From Bacteroidota bacterium (GTDB lineage: Bacteria > Bacteroidota > Bacteroidia > Chitinophagales > LD1), in assembly GCA_023428205.1 (NCBI GenBank), contig JAEYZB010000157.1, positions 1 to 5,612 of the forward strand: DNA of 5,612 nt, read 5' to 3'. How positions within the stretch are numbered: position 1 is the stretch's first letter; each line of letters starts with the position of its first letter. The position numbers were made by a program, and so were the translations under genes. The notes beneath the pieces were generated by a model, which saw only the letters and a program-made list of their open reading frames with translations, had not been told where the DNA came from and did not search any database. Shown piece by piece: positions 5,346 to 5,612 of this stretch.

Positions 5346-5612
5346 ATGAGAATAATTAAATTCATTTCGTTCGGATTGCTTATTATATCAAGCAATGTAG
5401 GCAACGCACAACAATTACTTCGCGGTCCTTACCTGCAAAAACTCACTTCTACTTCCATCAACGTTCGTTGGCGAACCGATGTAGCAGCAACCACGAAAGT
5501 GTATTACGGAACCGATGTAAACAATCTGACACAGACTGTTTCTGACAATACTGCCGATACTGACCACGATATCGCTATCCCAGGTTTGCAGCCATTCACA
5601 CAATACTTTTAC
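5346..5612 (+). CDS. Secreted purple acid phosphatase-like metallophosphoesterase, 5' part
   Basis: The frame is open from ATG at 5346 to the window edge and yields 89 residues. Residues 1-21 are a signal peptide: MRIIK basic start, hydrophobic core FISFGLLIIS, and a likely cleavage after GNA before QQ. The mature part begins LLRGPYLQKLTSTSINVRWR, then VYYGTDVNNL and IPGLQPFTQYFY. This is the N-terminal fibronectin III-like domain of bacterial purple acid phosphatase-type proteins: an 'RGPYLQ' strand, 'TSINVRWRT', 'xVYYG' and the 'L-x-P-x-T-x-Y-x-Y' end. In such proteins a metallophosphoesterase domain with Asp/His/Asn metal ligands follows, often with a type IX secretion C-terminal domain in Bacteroidota; neither lies in the window. 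The role would be release of phosphate from organic esters outside the cytoplasm. No Shine-Dalgarno site precedes the start. Confidence 0.8.
   Translation, partial: MRIIKFISFGLLIISSNVGNAQQLLRGPYLQKLTSTSINVRWRTDVAATTKVYYGTDVNNLTQTVSDNTADTDHDIAIPGLQPFTQYFY

Noticed and set aside
5415..5603. Minus-strand frame of 62 residues at the right edge
   Set aside because: It is antisense to the signal-peptide-bearing phosphatase gene, whose RGPYLQ and VRWRT motifs fix the true strand.

Overview
The window looks like chromosomal DNA from a member of the Bacteroidota, probably near the Chitinophagales/Sphingobacteriales. This rests on protein resemblance (a FabG ending in the VLSVCGA-type tail, an SMR exporter of the Bacteroidota type, a secreted RGPYLQ-type purple acid phosphatase, a vWA membrane protein with an EWFVRKW-type tail). 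It also rests on DNA style: AT-rich spacers, A-rich leaders and few strong Shine-Dalgarno sites. The genus cannot be fixed from the sequence.

Layout. (1) Positions 1-159, plus strand: the C-terminal end of a THUMP/RlmL-type RNA methyltransferase. It converges on, and overlaps by 9 bp, the 3' end of the next gene. (2) Positions 151-2185, minus strand, read right to left: an HPP-family membrane protein, a small multidrug resistance (SMR) exporter of Gdx/SugE type and a group III truncated haemoglobin, all closely spaced and probably one operon. After a 70-bp gap comes an orphan four-helix-bundle sensor-like protein with two membrane segments and no output domain. (3) Positions 2186-2298: a divergent control region with an 18-bp inverted repeat (7-4-7). 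(4) Positions 2299-5193, plus strand: a FabG-type 3-oxoacyl-ACP reductase, then 24 bp later a large membrane-anchored protein with an intact MIDAS-type vWA domain. (5) Positions 5194-5345: a spacer with a short CAGAT-type repeat and an imperfect hairpin. (6) Positions 5346-5612: the 5' end of a secreted purple acid phosphatase-like metallophosphoesterase, cut by the window edge.

How the genes may work together. The HPP-SMR-globin cluster is the most suggestive part. HPP proteins have been shown to transport nitrite in plants and cyanobacteria, group III truncated globins are tied to nitrosative stress in Campylobacter, and Gdx-type SMR proteins export guanidinium. A nitrogen-oxide or nitrogen-waste handling operon under Crp/Fnr-type control is an inference from this grouping, not something the sequence proves. 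FabG belongs to fatty acid elongation, the methyltransferase to rRNA modification, and the vWA protein has no assigned role. I see no mobile element, CRISPR array, tRNA or rRNA.
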